DNA of 64,000 nucleotides from Acridotheres tristis (GCA_037013685.1 CM072886.1:5952001-6016000), one strand, 5' to 3'; positions 48,830 to 62,640 are shown, counted from the first letter of the stretch. Notes: generated by a model from the letters alone, not told the origin. Numbers and translations are program-made.

Positions 48830-51800
48830 AACATGTCAGTAGTGGCTGAAATTTCATCAGTTTGAAGTTCCTAGTGAAGTTTATGATTCATTGTTTTTTA
48901 AAGTGTTGCATGAATGAGTGATTTTGCTTAGAATCTAAAATGGTGAACTTGATATTTGAGCACTAAATTGTCTTAGGGGTTGATTTCAGTCTTCTTTGAA
49001 GTCCAACTTTCTATATGTGATAAAATTGTCAGATGAGTAACTCCTTCCTGATAGTCACCTATGCTGTATCCTTTGTTGTTTATAAGTCTTATATTTTTCG
49101 GTTTTTTTGAAAAGTATCAGTGAGCTTGTTTTGTTGCCTAAAATGTATTGAATAATTCTAGGGCACATGCAGGAGTCATCTGGAGAGGTGGACACTAAAG
49201 AAGGAGTCAACAGTGTTCCCTTCCTGGCAAGGCACAATTGCTACTTCAGGAGTGTTAACTGCAAATTGAATGTCAGCAGTCGATGCAATCCAAAGGGATA
49301 TTCTCCTCAGCTCCCCAGATCCACAGATGTTTCCTGATGCCACCAAAGGTTTGTTAAGAAGGAAATGCCACAGGTGAAAAATTCTCAGAACTACTGAAGT
49401 GTTCTTGCTAAAAATGCTTTTGAATGTAATAAAAAACCTGGGCATTAGGAGTCTAATGAGGGAAATTTCATGGAAACTGAAATGAGCTGCAAGTTGGTCT
49501 CCAGCAGGTAAGCTGCAGTACTTTTTTCAGACATAAAATGATTACTTGTAAGGACAAGCACTAGTGGACTGTTGGGTAAGTACAATAGATCAGATGAGGA
49601 TGGACAAGTGAAAAATAACTTGGTGAAGTTGATGGGAGGAAGGATTCCTACTGTCCTCCATATAAATACTGCAGAAATTTTCTGTCCCAGTAGTTATTAA
49701 AATTTTACATTAAAACAAGAAAAATAAAACCAGAATACTGTTAACATCAGCAATATACACACTGCAACAGAAAATGTTGCATTAATCAGAAATGAGCCCT
49801 TTGCTAACGTCTTCCTAACTCCACATCTCCCAGAAGGATGAGTTGAGGCTTCACAGGTGAGAAATGGCATCTAAGATGATCTTGCTTTGAAACATATCAC
49901 AATTATATCTTCTTTTGCTAAATTCTCAAGAGACACAAAGTAAAATAGTTCATCAATCATACCAGAAGTACTAATAAATTATTTGATTGATAAAAAAAAA
50001 TCTACTGAAAGAACATTTTCTGCTTTCATTTGCTCTGGTCACTAGTATGGTTTTTCTAAAAACAGTGGAGCCATCATTCTCTTAATAAATTAATGAATTA
50101 CCTGTACTGTTCTACAGGATTTAGCTGTTGAAACTCAGGATTTGTTTCATAACAAGATGTTGTGTTTACAAAAAACATTAATCTTGTGTGTTTGCTACTC
50201 CAGCTCTGAACAACTTAAGTAGAACAGAGAGGTGGGTGTGTGTGGGTGTTTATTTTACACTGAGCTGGATAACTCTGTTGGTTTACTTCTTTACCTGCCT
50301 GTTAATGCTGGAAAGAGTAAACAGAGAAAAGTCAACATCACAGCACTGTATCTGCAGAACAGCATTTAGAGAAATACTTTTGCATTTCTGCTTTACAGAT
50401 ACCAGAAAAGATTGCAAAAGATGAGAAGGAGCAAAGGATCTGCATGCTTACATGTATTTTTTGATGGTTACGGGTCTGTCCCACTTATTGAACAAACGTT
50501 GTTGAAACAAGTGCTGTCAACAAGGCATTAGGAGAACGGGATGTTTCTGATCATTAGAGCTCCATGAAGACACAGAAAGTAATAGAATTAATGTGGTGCT
50601 CAGTATTTACAAGGAAATATCAATTAGAGATGCTGAGAAATGAAGGAGGGGATAAACATTTATGTCAAGAACGCAGGTGCAGGTTACAAATCTCAACAGC
50701 AAGTCAAGCCTGGTCATGTTGTAGCTAGAAAAATGGGAGGGGAAATGGTTGGAAAGATGTGGTGTCAACATCCTCTATGGTGCTTGTGATTCCAGTTAAG
50801 GGGGAGTACTGGAAAGAAGGAGAACTTCTACTCTGTGGCCTGAGGACTGGTGCTCCAGTGGTGTTCTCCATGTGCTGTTAACACCTGGACATGGATACAG
50901 GACAGACAATCAGTGCTGGAGAAACAGGCAGGCTCGGGCTCTGCCTTATGTTCAGCCACTGCCTCATGTAGTCAAAGTGGAAAGAGACTTGGACATGATT
51001 TATTGATGTTAAAGAATTCCCATTCTAGTTTTTTTTAACATGGAAAATCCTGCTTTTCCTGCTTGGCTTTTCAGGGAACTTAGATAAATGGGACATTAGC
51101 ATAGATTTTGCTGGTGAGAGAGCTGATAAACTGAAAAGCTTTTGCAATGCCAGTGTCAGTGACTGCCTTTACCAACCCTCCTGTGCCAAATGGTGAATGT
51201 GACACCACCCTGCTCCTGCCTGTGGGGTGTGCAAACCCAGGCTGTTCCTGGCTGGGGTGGGCATGACACCTGCACTGTGGATGCCAATGGAAATTGCTTG
51301 GGTAGGTCAAGGTAACTGGCTGCAAATCTGCCTTGGGTACTCTGAAATACATCTCTCTCCGTTTTGGACAAATCAGTGATGCAGGTGCACTGGCAAAGCA
51401 CCTGGGGGTGCAGTGATGCACAGGTATTACCAATCAAAAGGCTGATGCTGAAGAGGTAAAGAGCTCATTAGATTATTTCAATGAATAAGGTAACACAAGA
51501 GGGAGGAAGTGTTTGAAGTGTTTATCAAGTGTCTTACAAGTGCCTTACCATATATCTGATAGTCTTTTATCAGAAAAAAATACTGGGTTATGCCACTTAC
51601 ACAAAAGGAGCATATTATGAATTTTTAGTTTTTTGTATGTATTAAACCCCTCATTTTGAGTAATAAGCACTATGTTTAAAGAGCAAAACTAAATTTATTG
51701 TAAGATTAAAGATTATCACTTTTCAAATCACCATACTGCTTCTGAGCTATACTTCAGGGAGGGACATCTTACCTAAATCTTATTTGTGCCCATAGAAAAA

Positions 51801-52171
51801 TTCAAAGAGCATTCTCAGAGTTGGCCTGAATATGTAAAGTCATAGCAACAACTGAGTTTCCTGAAGTGGATTCACTGGTGATCACCAGAGTTTTCTTTCT
51901 GTTGCATGGCGTTTCCTTACTGAATTCAGAAGTATTTACTGGGAGCAAATCAAAATTTCAGAAGTCTTAGGGGGAAGCTAAACCATTGTTTCTTAGTTTA
52001 TGCTGTCAATTCAATGAAGAATTGTCTAATTGTACAGAATTGCTGAATTCTGTAGAAAAAGAGCTTCCCCTTTTTTCTTCCCATTACCTGCTGTTGGAAC
52101 ATGGAGTATATAAATTTACACATCATTTACACATTTACAGATTGTAAATCTGCTGGGAATGCCACGAACAA

Positions 52172-52208
52172 TTTTTTTTTTTTTTAAATGTGTGTATGTG
52201 TGTGTTTT
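52172..52208 (+). repeat. T14 followed by TG-rich run
   Basis: Fourteen thymines are followed by AAATGTGTGTATGTGTGTG and TTTT. It is a short compound low-complexity tract that may vary in length. Confidence 0.85.
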
Positions 52209-55200
52209 AAGCATTTCTGGAGTTCAATGCACACTTCCAGGCTTCGGAGATTTTTTCCTGTCTCACTGGAGTCAGTGGGTGTTGTGCTATTGAATCCCAA
52301 GAGGGAAGGCTGAACTGTCCAGAACAGAGCTCTGGGTCTGCCCCTTTGCTATTTTCCCAGTGCTGGCAGAGGGATGATGTGGATGAGAGCAGAGCAGGTG
52401 GTGTGAAGGCACCAACTGAGACATTGATTTTAGTTTTAGGTGAAAAATTACTCTTCCCTAGTTACCTAATGAGAAATCCTTATATGATGGCAGGCACTTA
52501 GCTGGGGTTTAGCAGACCATCCTCACTGAGGAAAAATACAATGCACTTCATAAAGTGTATTCCCTCTGTAGCTCCTGCTGAGTGAAATGGGATTAAAGCA
52601 AATAATTAAAGTTTCTCTTTGTAGCATTTTTTTCATCCTGACCAATGTATTTGGTGGCTACTAAAAGTATTTCTTCTAGCATGGCATCCTAAAAGGTACA
52701 ACAAGCTTTCATCTCCTTGCACTTCTGAGAGCAGCTTTCCCCACTGTACTTCAGATGTGTGTGAGGAGAGCCTCTTTAATTTGGCAACAGTAAATATCTG
52801 CAAAAGTATTTTAAGATGAGTTGTTATGAAGGCTTTCTCCCAGTCTCCTTAGGGTTTTTGTTTAGTTCTTATGGAGACAATATTGTTCTTTTACCTTGAA
52901 ATGGAGAACAGAAAGTTTAGGACAGAAAAAATGAGCTTTTTTTCTTTTTAGTTTATTTTTTAGGCTTAAATATTATTGTAGTAGATACTTTCCATGGCAC
53001 TGATAATAGCAACGAAAGATCAGCCACAGATCATAGAATATTGTGAAGTAATGGCTAATGAATTAAATGCAACTGCACTTTCCTTTATTCTGAGTCAAGT
53101 TTAAATTACATGTGACATTCAGATCAATTAGAGGATTTTGAATTAAATGTCTCATTATCTCCTAATAGAACAATAAATACTAATGCAGGACTTCCTAAGT
53201 ATTAACTCTCTTTGGAATATGGTCTGACTGTAGAATGCTTTAGTTCATAATGACATTTAATGTATTTCTGTATTAACACTGACAGAAACAAAGGTGGGGC
53301 AATCCACAGCTGATGCTGAGGTCTGTGTTAATCCTGGGTTTAGCCTAGTGTTCACCCAATCCTCATTTGCTGAAGGAAATGGAAGGAACTGAGCTCTGGT
53401 CAATCCAGTTAAACCCCTTAGGTATGAAGGGTTTTGTATGTGAGTGTTGCATTATGACAGCTTTAGTCAACTAAAAAGGAACATATTGTAAACCCTGTTT
53501 GTTCCAGGCAAGCACAAGATTGTCCCTGAGAGTGTGCAGCCTCTGCTGGTGCCTTTAAACCACACTGAGCCACTGGCCAGTGTCACATCTGCTCAAACTT
53601 AGTTCATATGCTCAGACCTTTGCTTCCCTTGTACATTAAAAATGTGCCTGGCCTGCTTCAAGCTCTTGTCACAGTTTGATTAATGAGTGCATAAACTCAC
53701 ACCTTGTGAGACAGTGAGAAAGAGAGATAGCAAGAATGAGTGAGTTTCTGTCAAAATGTGTAAAGCAGAGCTAAAGAAAATTTGTATCTAACTCTGAAGT
53801 CTTAAATGTTTAAAGAAACATATGCACAACATCTGTTAAGAATCAGTGGGGAAAGCCTCAATTTCAGCTGCATGCATGGATCCAAAATTATTTCTCTTAA
53901 TAAATTAAGGGCTTGGCTTTGCTAAATTGATTCCAAATATACCAGGGTGAAGAACAGCATCTTGCCTAATGAAGTTGTGTAAATGGCTGAAGAAAATTGT
54001 CACTGGGACCTTGTTTAAAGAAGTGGAAGAAGAGTTTGACTGAAAATCTAAGTACGCACGGGGATATATAATTAGGAGAAGATGAGTTAATGTTGTTTCT
54101 CTTTTCTTACTTTAATTTGGATTACTTATAGCTAGGGAAAGCGGGGACATTTTGTGTTTTTTGAGAAAACTGGAATGTACCAACGGGAGGTTCTGATTCC
54201 ACAGAAACAATTATTTTCCATTGGAGCTGGCATTTTGACTGTCTGTTCTGGCTGTCAGTTTGTGCTGCAGCTCTGTATGTTTGCCCTCAGTGCAAGTTTG
54301 GTGTTTTGGTGGTCCTGTCTCCTCGCTGAGTAGCTCTGAGTGTGTCAACACTGACTTGAATCCACTGTTGCTGAATCGATGGCCATCTTAATCCCCTTTG
54401 TGCTCAAATTGAGGCCAATGGATTCTGAAATGAAGAAATCAATGGGCAATTGATGTCTTGGAGGAGATGAAAAATGAAACTTGACTTGTGAAACAGTGTT
54501 ACAAGATATACATAAATATGATGGTGAAAGTGGCCTTAGGCAAAGCAGCTTCAAACAATTTGCTACATCTTTACATGAGAACTGCTTGCATGTTTGCTAG
54601 ATCAAACCGAATTTGCTGATGGTTTTGCACCATTTCTTAGACAGGTCATAATCTTTGCCAATATTTCTGTCCTCCTTTTCTCAGTTTGATATGTTTTCGT
54701 ATTTTTTTCCATTAAATTTTATAATTTGCCTGTTTTTGTGAGACTGCATATTGTTCTGAGCCTGCCAACATCTCCCATCTCACAACTTTCTCTTTTTATC
54801 TTTATCTTGCTTCTGGCATCCTTCTACCTTTTGTGCAGTACTCTACACTTTTTGAATCATTATCTTGTGTGCTAATCCTTCTTAAAATCTCATATGTTTT
54901 CTAAAGGTCTAATAAAAATCCTTTAGGCATTAACGAAACCTTTTAAGATTAGTTGATGACTTTTGTGTTGACAATGGCAGCTTCTGGATGAGTTTTAGCT
55001 GCTTTCCCTGAATATTATAATTCATTAAACTTGAAGCTATTGCTGGTGAATACCCTTCTTGTGCTCTAGCCTACAAACCCTAAACATTAGTAAAATTGGC
55101 TTATGAGTTGGTGTGAGTTAATTCATTAGTGCTGAGCCCACAAGCCTTGAGAAGAGCTGCAGAAATGAGATCCAAGCAGATCTAAAAATACAGCAGTGTG

Positions 55201-58200
55201 CTCTGTGACTGAGGAACCCAAAATCTTGGTTTCCTGTGGCTTTATACTGTGTGGTTGGATTATGTTCCAGCAAATTAAGTGCTGAAACTTTTCCTGAATT
55301 TCTAACAGTGTTTGTAGCACTCTGCACTCAGGGGGATTCTCTGATGTCTGACTCCATAATTAAAGTAGTGCTGATCTAATTTCTTTCCTCTGCATTGGAA
55401 CCTTTTTTCACAAAACTTTCAGTGTCTAAATGCATCTAAGCCTTCAGTTCCTCTCTTCAAATTTTCACTGAATCTAGCTGAGTGATTCTGGTGTTAAGAG
55501 AATGCACAAAGGCAGTGCTATTGCCCAACCCTTTTTTGTCTCAAATTAACCTTACAAAAATGATTGGAGCAGGACTCAAGGTTCAAATCTTTTGAAAACT
55601 GATGGCTGTTTCTTAGTTCTGGGAGTGGGTGGAGGTTGTCTACAAAAATCTCTGCTTGTGTTTTGGTGTGAAGAGTGGGTATCTCTCAGTTATCTCAGGA
55701 GATACTTTCTGGTAGGCATGCATTTGAAACCACCTTGGTGTGTCAGAAGGTGTAGAGAACAAGGTTTATTCTTTTTTACGTGTAATATGTTTAGATAGTT
55801 TAATTCTAAGCAAAAAAATACAAAATAAAACTTTGTAGCAAAATTAAAATATACCTACCCTTTCCACAGAGACTTATTTTGTAATTCCTATGGAATTATT
55901 CCTTATAGAATTAGAAAGCATGGCAAGTTTGTTTATAAATGATGTAAGAAAGCAGGAGCATAATTTTGGAAATTATTGGAGAGAAATACAGATTTTTAAG
56001 CAGCCAGAGGGCACTTATATATTTGATTTGAAAGAGATTCTGCTTATGTATGTAGAGTTCACACCTGGCTTTGATAGTTACTGGACAGCACAGAGGGGAC
56101 TTCTCACTTTGATTTAGGAACTTGCTCCAAATGGGGAAACCACAAAAGGGGTTTGGCAGAGTTTGGGCACTGGCAGAGTGGGAAGAATTGGGTTGCTCTT
56201 GTATGTAGGTAGGAAATAAAATACTCATGACTGTCCATCTAAGAATGATGACTGTGAAAATAATTTTACACTCTTTGATGAACACAGTGCAAAGTTAAAT
56301 TTTTCCCTTTCCTGTGTATTGGACTTGAATGGGCTTTGAAGCAAACCTTCCAGTGCTGAAATCCCAGGTGATGGCTAATGCCATGGCTGCTGTGAGGAAC
56401 CACTTGGAAATCAATTTCTGAGGTGTTTTCTGGACACAGCATTATTTTCCCCTACAGAAACACAGAGAAAAAGAGTGCTTGTAAATGTACACTGGGATTT
56501 GGGCAAACTTGTGTTGCATTAAGCCTCCCTGAATTAATGCCATTTTTCCCATACATTGAATTTTAGGAATATTTTTTACTTGGAAGGGGTAGCCAAAATC
56601 TTTTGGTAATTTTTAAGCATCATATAGTGATTCATTATTCTCTCCTAAAAATTTGCTTTTATTTCCTGCTGGAATTTGTTTCACTTTGACATTGGACCTT
56701 GCAGCCTTTGTCTGCTGACATAAAGATCCTGTAAAGTCAGAAAAATCTCTTTCTTAGAGTAGGTATTTATAGACTAATTCATCACTTAAGCCAAACTGAG
56801 TATTTTTAAAACTCTTGGTGGAAAGTTGATTTTACAGACCTTGAATCATTTTTTTCTTATCCTTTGTGAACCCTTGCTTGACCTCTGCACTCTGAGAATG
56901 ATGACAGAAATGTAATGGACTGATCTCCAGCCATGATGTCCCCATGGTCTCATAAGCAGGCAGTCGTACATTCCCATGGGATATTTCTATTTTTAGATTT
57001 CACAGTTCTACGGTTCTAGATGTTAACCTGAGTTATACAGAGATGTATATTGTTTTTTGGCTTAATAATTCAATGCTTTGGTTCTTAAATTTCACTGGTA
57101 CTTGAAGGTAAACGAAAGCATTTTGCTTTTCATCCTTGCCTCTTGCTTGTTTATCTGAAAATTTCACGGAAATTAATTTTTAAAGTGAGCAAGTACATGT
57201 TTAGAGATAGAAAAATATCCCAAAAGGATTTGCTTTCTACTTTGTCCTAAAAGCCAGTGAAGGAGCAGTCTCAGATTCAGAAGTCGTCAGCAGAAAATAC
57301 TCATTATGTCATTATCTCTTCCATATTCTGGTATTATCAGGCAGAAGAGTTGAGACATTTTTTTAGTCTTCCTTTTTTCCAAAGCATTCCAGCCCAACAC
57401 ACTCCAAGGAAAGGACCTCAGTAACAGAGTTCAGGGAGCTATCAAGTTTTTTCTCTCTCTGGGCAATAAGCAAATGTATTTTCTCATTATTTCTCTTTGT
57501 TGTTTGCAAATTAATCTGAAACCAGAAAGAAAAGACCAGCAAGTACTGAGAGTGATAAGGCATTTGCTGATGTTTCATGAAGGCAACTAGATTGCAGCAA
57601 TACAACTGGGAAATAGCAATACTAAAGTCTACTCTAAACTCTGTTTTACGATAATGACTCATAAAATATCAGTTCTTTGCTTTAAGATATTGTGGCCATA
57701 TAGTAACTATGCATTTCTGCAGAAAGTATCTCTAAGTTGGCTACTAAGACTAACTTATCAAATTGAGAGGAAATGAGGGAAAGAGATTATTTTTCTTAAG
57801 CTGAAATGTGATTTTTCTGGCCCCAGATTTTTGAGTAAAAATTGAAGATAAATCTTAAGGAAAGAAAAAAAGTGTACTATAAATGTAATAACTTGCTAGA
57901 GCCTTTTACAAACCCTCAGTAGAAACAATATTTCTTGTGATAGCTTTGAAGATGGAATTTGGGTCATATTTCATGTGCTGATGCATACAACAGTGGCTGT
58001 AATACATGACAGATAATTCTCTCTTCTTTTTTTTCTTAGAAAACCTACATCCCATCAGTACAAAAACCTACCACCTAGAACTCCTATCGCACTTTTTCTT
58101 GCTCACTGTAAATCTGCAAGTGTTTTGTTGAGGGGAAACAAAGAACGGTGAAAAAAAAGGGATAATAATCTTTCATTTTAATTGGGATCTTTGTTGTACT

Positions 58201-58793
58201 CATTGCACTCCAAATGGACTCCAGAAATGCTCTTTATAATGAGGCCATGTCAAAGAGCCTGGTCTTTAATTGGGGGGAGTAGTGATGCTCTGCAGTGCAG
58301 CTCCACAGAAGGCAGCAGAGCTGCTCACACAGCCCCAGAGGAGGATCTGCTTTATCTGTTTGGTGTCAGAACAACTTAACACAGGGTTGGTATCATTCCT
58401 CCCAGGTTCAGTCTGCTGTGCAGTTATTAAGGTATTTATCTCTGGATGTCTGTAATCAAGCCATTTGCAGCCAAACCCAGACAACCCATGCTTCTTTTGG
58501 TCAATAGGTCAGGTGAGATGGACCCTAAAGGTGTTTGTTCCATGGAGCTGCATGAAGCAGGGCTCTAACCTTTGAAAAAGGGGGCAGAATACAGAAATGT
58601 CCAGTCTTTTGTAGATGACTATCAGCTTGTTTTGCTCTTGATGTAATCTGAAAGAAATGAACTCATGTTAGTGTGAATATATCCTGCTTTTTACCTGAGA
58701 TATATCTGGTGCAAGGTATGGATTGGTGTATTATATTTGGCTGTCACCAACCCCACCCCTGCATGGACCCACCATGAACCCGTGGTGAACAAA

Positions 58794-58848
58794 GTTGGGT
58801 TAATTTTGGACTCAGTCATGTTAGAGGTCTTTTCCAATGATTCTGTAT
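58794..58848 (+). mobile_element. Short CR1 3' terminal scrap
   Basis: GTTGGGTTAATTTTGGACTC at 58794-58813, then GTTAGAGGTCTTTTCCAATG and ATTCTGT, match the last 60 or so bases of CR1 (the TTGGACTCGATGATCTTAGA / GGTCTTTTCCAACC / GATTCTATG end). A few bases before the tail are deleted. It is a severely 5'-truncated insertion or the leftover of an older copy. Confidence 0.72.
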
Positions 58849-59303
58849 TTTTTTCATTCAGTGATTTACATGTGCTGATAAAGCAAGCTGGGCGTGTGGC
58901 TGAGCCTGCACTGCCCAGGCTGCCCCTGAGCTGTGCAAATCCACAGTTAGGTACTGTGGGATATGAGAAAAGCTGCTGCAAAAGGACATTCTGGCTATTT
59001 TGACCCTGCAGAGCACATTTGTGTTTCACAGGCAGAGACTGGCACTGGAGCCATTTGAAGCAGGGATCCAAATGGGGGAAGGAAGATGCTCCATGCAGAA
59101 TGCACAGTCCCCAGGACTATGACAGGGACACAGCACACAAACAGTTTTTATTTACTCCACATCTTTTCCTTTCCCTTTTTATGCTGCTATGGAAATCCAG
59201 CTTAGGGAGGCTGCCTGTTGCTGTTGAGCCTTCACCATCTAGACAGCAAAACTGGATTCAGGTCAGAAAAACATGCTTTGCCTTCTTGTAATTTCTGCAG
59301 CCC

Positions 59304-59309
59304 AGTGAA
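59304..59309. repeat. Target-site duplication AGTGAA (left copy)
   Basis: It directly precedes the TG of the solo LTR. The identical copy follows the terminal CA at 59863. Confidence 0.75.
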
Positions 59310-59434
59310 TGTAGGTGTAAAAGAAGAGATTACAGGTGACCTGGTCCCTGATAAGTCACAGTTGTACTAATTACCAAAGAAGAGGAACAGCCTTGCCCTT
59401 AAAGGGTCGCAGCTCTGACTAATGAAGATAAATG

Positions 59435-59443
59435 TGATAAAAG
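59435..59443 (+). promoter_or_regulatory. Putative TATA box of the solo LTR
   Basis: TGATAAAAGG-like sequence lies about 125 bases into the LTR, a usual U3 position. Activity is unknown. Confidence 0.45.
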
Positions 59444-59777
59444 GGGTGAGTTGGCTGGTCAGGGGGATCTTGGAGGAGGACCTGGAGGAGGTTAGAGGAG
59501 GCTTGGGGAAGCAGAAACAATCCAGAGAGACACAATAAACAAGGAAGAGAGTTACTGCAGTAAAAGATCTGCTGCGAGGTCAGTCTGGGTCTGATGGGGT
59601 CAGAGCTGCTGTTGGAGCCTGCAGTCAGAGCTGAGCCAGGTGAAAGCTGTGTTCAGTCTGCAAACCAATATTTGCAGTCATAATCCAGCAGGAAATAGCC
59701 AGCAGTCAGAGTCTGCAGCTGGACCCTGCAGTAGGAGCTTGCTGTAGCATGGTTAGGCTGGCTAAGCTGTAAACAGG

Positions 59778-59783
59778 AATAAA
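59778..59783 (+). terminator. AATAAA polyadenylation signal of the solo LTR
   Basis: A canonical hexamer about 80 bases before the LTR end, followed by GT-rich sequence. This agrees with an R/U5 3'-processing site. Confidence 0.6.
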
Positions 59784-59862
59784 CTGGGACACTTTTCGTG
59801 TTGTTAAATAAGACTCTGTGTCTTGGCTTATTTCTACCCCTAACGAGAGGTCTGCTGCAACA

Positions 59863-59868
59863 AGTGAA
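59863..59868. repeat. Target-site duplication AGTGAA (right copy)
   Basis: It directly follows the terminal CA of the solo LTR and is identical to 59304-59309. Confidence 0.75.
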
Positions 59869-61789
59869 AAGCCAAACAAGCCTGGAATTTGTTGTCAATG
59901 TGAGGGGAATATGAGTGAGGTCTGCCAGCTGTCTTACCACTTTTTGTCATTTGTGCTGTTTTATTTTGCTACTCCTCCTAATCCACCTCACAGTGGCTGC
60001 CCAGTGAATGTGTGCAAATACAACATAGAGATCTAAAGGAAGGAAAGGAATACCAAGAGTGACTTTGTACAGCAACAAGGAAATTACTGCTGTGGGCCTT
60101 GTAACTTTTGATGATGGGCAGCATCAGTGTCCTTAAATTTGACTTCTCCTTCAGGAGGAGATCCTGGGCAGAGGTGACTGCAGTAAGCTTTAAAGGGAAT
60201 GGGCAGGGTGGCAAATACTCAGCCAGACAGTGACTTCTGCACAGTTCACCCTGACACCTTCTCTGTCCCTTCCAACACAGCTCAGGAAGGGTATGAGGGA
60301 GAAGAAATAGCTGCATTGTGGGGATCTGTGTCCCTGCCAGGGCTGTGGCCTGGGACAGTGGTTCCACTGCTGAAGGAACAATGGGAGGATGCTTTTGTAG
60401 GGACAGGTTTCAGCAAATTATTGCTGGTTCTGCCTGTAGCCTGAGCCACTTTGAAACCTGAAATCAGAAGTGCAGAGGTACCACAAACACAATCTATCCC
60501 CTCCTGTCAGCTTCCACCTCATATGGACTCTTTTTCCAAAGTTTATTACTTGGAGAAAAAAAATTCCCTTAAAAAGTCTTTATATATATCCAGAGATAGA
60601 CTAACTTCTGCACTAATAGAATTTCTGCCTTAGGAACTGGACAATAATCTAAATTGGTTCAACATACAGCAGTAAAATAGTGAGGAGAAAAATGTACTTT
60701 TTTTTTTTCCTCAGCAAAGACTCCAAGAACTCCAAGATACTGATAACATTTAACCTTCTCTCCTCTTCTGTAAATATCTGTCCCCTGAGGACCCTCACAA
60801 TGGCTAAAACCAATTGTTCAGTCCACCAGAGCTCTAGAGACATCCTGCTGTTCTAAAATCGTAACTGTGAAACAGGATGGCAACGTCTCATTGTAAAAAT
60901 TCTCTCTGATCCCATTTCTAAGGCAAGTTAGTATGCAAGAAGTGTCTTGGAGCAGAAGAGAGGCTCTCCTGTTTTTCACTCCCCTCTGATATTGTCTGTG
61001 TGGGAGGCAGCTGTTGGAAGGCCTGCAGGAACTTGAGAATTTGACTGAAAGCCAAAAAATTGTACAAATGCATTCAAAAGATTTGTACAGCTTCTATTGA
61101 AATGTGGGTTGCAAGTTTATGGTGAAACCTGAAAAGTTCATCTTTTATGATGTGAAAATTTTGCTATGAATATTTTGGGACATCTAATTTGAAATATTAA
61201 AATATATCTGTAAGGAAGAGGTGTAAATACTTTCCTGGAATCAACTCCCATGCAAGAAATTAATTACAGAAAATAATTCTCTTCAACATCTATGTCTGTT
61301 TTCATCTAGGGCTGCTGTTCATTGCTATTCAGAGGTGCTTTCCAGCTGTTTTATCATATTGCGTTAATTAAGATGATGTTTTCATTAGTTTCAGTTCACA
61401 TATTGTTAGAATCTAGATTTTTGAAGGGAGATTTTAGCAGGTAATGGAATGTGGGCAGCACAGTGGAGGCCACAGGGAGCTCATTACCCTTTTCTCAATT
61501 CATTGTGGTTTCATCAGTCATTAATTCTGCTCTAAGTTCCCTGTTGTTAGAATGTACATTGTGAGTGACTTTACTTTTCATATTCAACAACGTGCCACTT
61601 TCCACACATAATACAAAGGTAGACAGTAATTACTGGCAGCATTAGAATACTTCAAAAGATTTAGAGACGTGGAAGAAGGCTCCCTGAGGAGGGAGTGTTT
61701 GACACAACAAACAACCTTGTAAGGCTGGAGAAAAAGGCAATGAAGGGAAGGGCTGATGTTGAACTTGCTCTTATATCACAAAGTGATAG
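59869..61789. other. Unique non-coding DNA
   Basis: No gene or transposon is recognised. Frames up to 129 codons near 60 kb lack any domain and overlap each other on both strands. Confidence 0.5.
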
Positions 61790-62640
61790 AGTGAGTTAGG
61801 TTCAACTCTCTGGTCTAAGGCTCTGCTTAAAGCAGGGCTGACTTCACTGTTGAGTGATATTACTCAGGGCCTTTTCCAATTGTGTTGTAAATGTTTTTGA
61901 GGACACTGATTTCAGGCTTGACTACCCTCAAAATGTTGAGCTTTTACTTATATTAAATATACCTAGCACCTCTTGTCCTGTTGCGTTTCACCTCTCTGAA
62001 CATTTTGTGAGTCTTCTGTCTATACCACCCCACTTAGTAGTTAAAGACAGTAATGAGATCCTCCCCTGGACCTTCTTTCTTTTCTGGGCAGAACCAAACC
62101 AGCTTTTTCAGCCTCTTATGGTACTTTATGTGCTCCAGGCTCTGGAACATCTGCTGTACTTTCTCTTGCATGTCTGTGTCCCTCCCGTACACAGGAGCCC
62201 CAATGAGACACAGTTCTCCATATGCTGTCTTGCAAGTGCCAAACAATGATGAAAAATCACTTCTCTTGACTAGTTCTCTATGCTTTTGCCCAGTATTTGA
62301 TTGTTTATATTTGCTGTAGTGGTGCACTGGTCACTTGCCCTCAATTTGCCCACCAGCACCCGTGGATCCTTACCTGTGGAGCTGCTTTCCAGCTTCTTGG
62401 CCTCCAGCCTGTGCCAGTGTGCAGATATTCCTCCCCATGTACAGAGAACTTCCTGAACTCTGGCAAATTTCTGCCAGCTCATTTCTCCAGTCTGTTAAGC
62501 CCCTGCTCCAGCTCCCTCTTGCCATCCTTGAAGATGCATCTGATGTTTGTCTTGCTCAAGTCATCACAAACCTCTCCAGTCACCATGACCTTTCAAAGAC
62601 AGAGAACAGATCCTTAATGCATCAACCATCACCCTTGGGT
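61790..62640 (-). mobile_element. Old, divergent CR1 LINE 3' portion
   Basis: In plus-strand order this follows the CR1 3' half in reverse. GCTTAAAGCAGGGCTGACTT and GGGCCTTTTCCAATTGTGTT come first. CCTCTTGTCCTGTTGCGTTT and AATGAGATCCTCCCCTGGAC follow, then the GTGCTCCAGGCTCTGG block. The MAGAPQ/ORF2 C-terminal equivalents come next around 62180-62240, then CCACCAGCACCCGTGGATCC and GGAGCTGCTTTCCAGC. The segment TCATTTCTCCAGTCTGTTAA lies at 62479-62498. Substitutions and indels are many, so this is an old copy. It spans the 3' untranslated region and the end of ORF2, and no frame is intact. The 167-codon plus-strand frame from 62335 is partly antisense to it. Confidence 0.78.

Larger units (their letters stand above)
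37531..58793. other. Unique non-coding DNA, about 21 kb without gene or clear repeat
   Basis: This is the longest repeat-poor stretch. I see no exon, RNA gene or transposon. Homopolymers occur at 45658-45674 (A17), 47103-47115 (T13), 48816-48829 (T14) and 52172-52185 (T14, followed by a TG-rich run). A CT-rich run lies near 45046-45065. AT-rich stretches near 45280-45500 and 53000-53280 look like candidates for conserved non-coding elements, without proof. A pyrimidine tract ending in TTAG at about 58021-58040 mimics a splice acceptor, but no convincing exon follows. Confidence 0.5.
59310..59862 (+). mobile_element. Solo LTR of an endogenous retrovirus, 553 bp
   Basis: A complete LTR without internal sequence, bounded by TGTAGGTG at the left end and CTGCAACA at the right. 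It is flanked by AGTGAA on both sides (59304-59309 and 59863-59868), a 6-bp target duplication. It has the expected internal order. TGATAAAAGG (59435-59443) could be the TATA box, a GA-rich segment follows, and AATAAA lies at 59778-59783. A GT-rich stretch with TGTGTCTTGG then leads to the end, as in an R/U5 segment. No primer-binding site or coding sequence follows, so the provirus has recombined to one LTR. A 6-bp duplication is typical of ERVK-like (beta/alpha-type) elements, which is the likely class by inference. Confidence 0.8.

Noticed and set aside
58021..58125. Splice-acceptor-like tract followed by a short open frame
   Set aside because: A pyrimidine tract plus AG is common by chance. 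The frames after it give no recognisable peptide and no donor or neighbouring exon could be linked.
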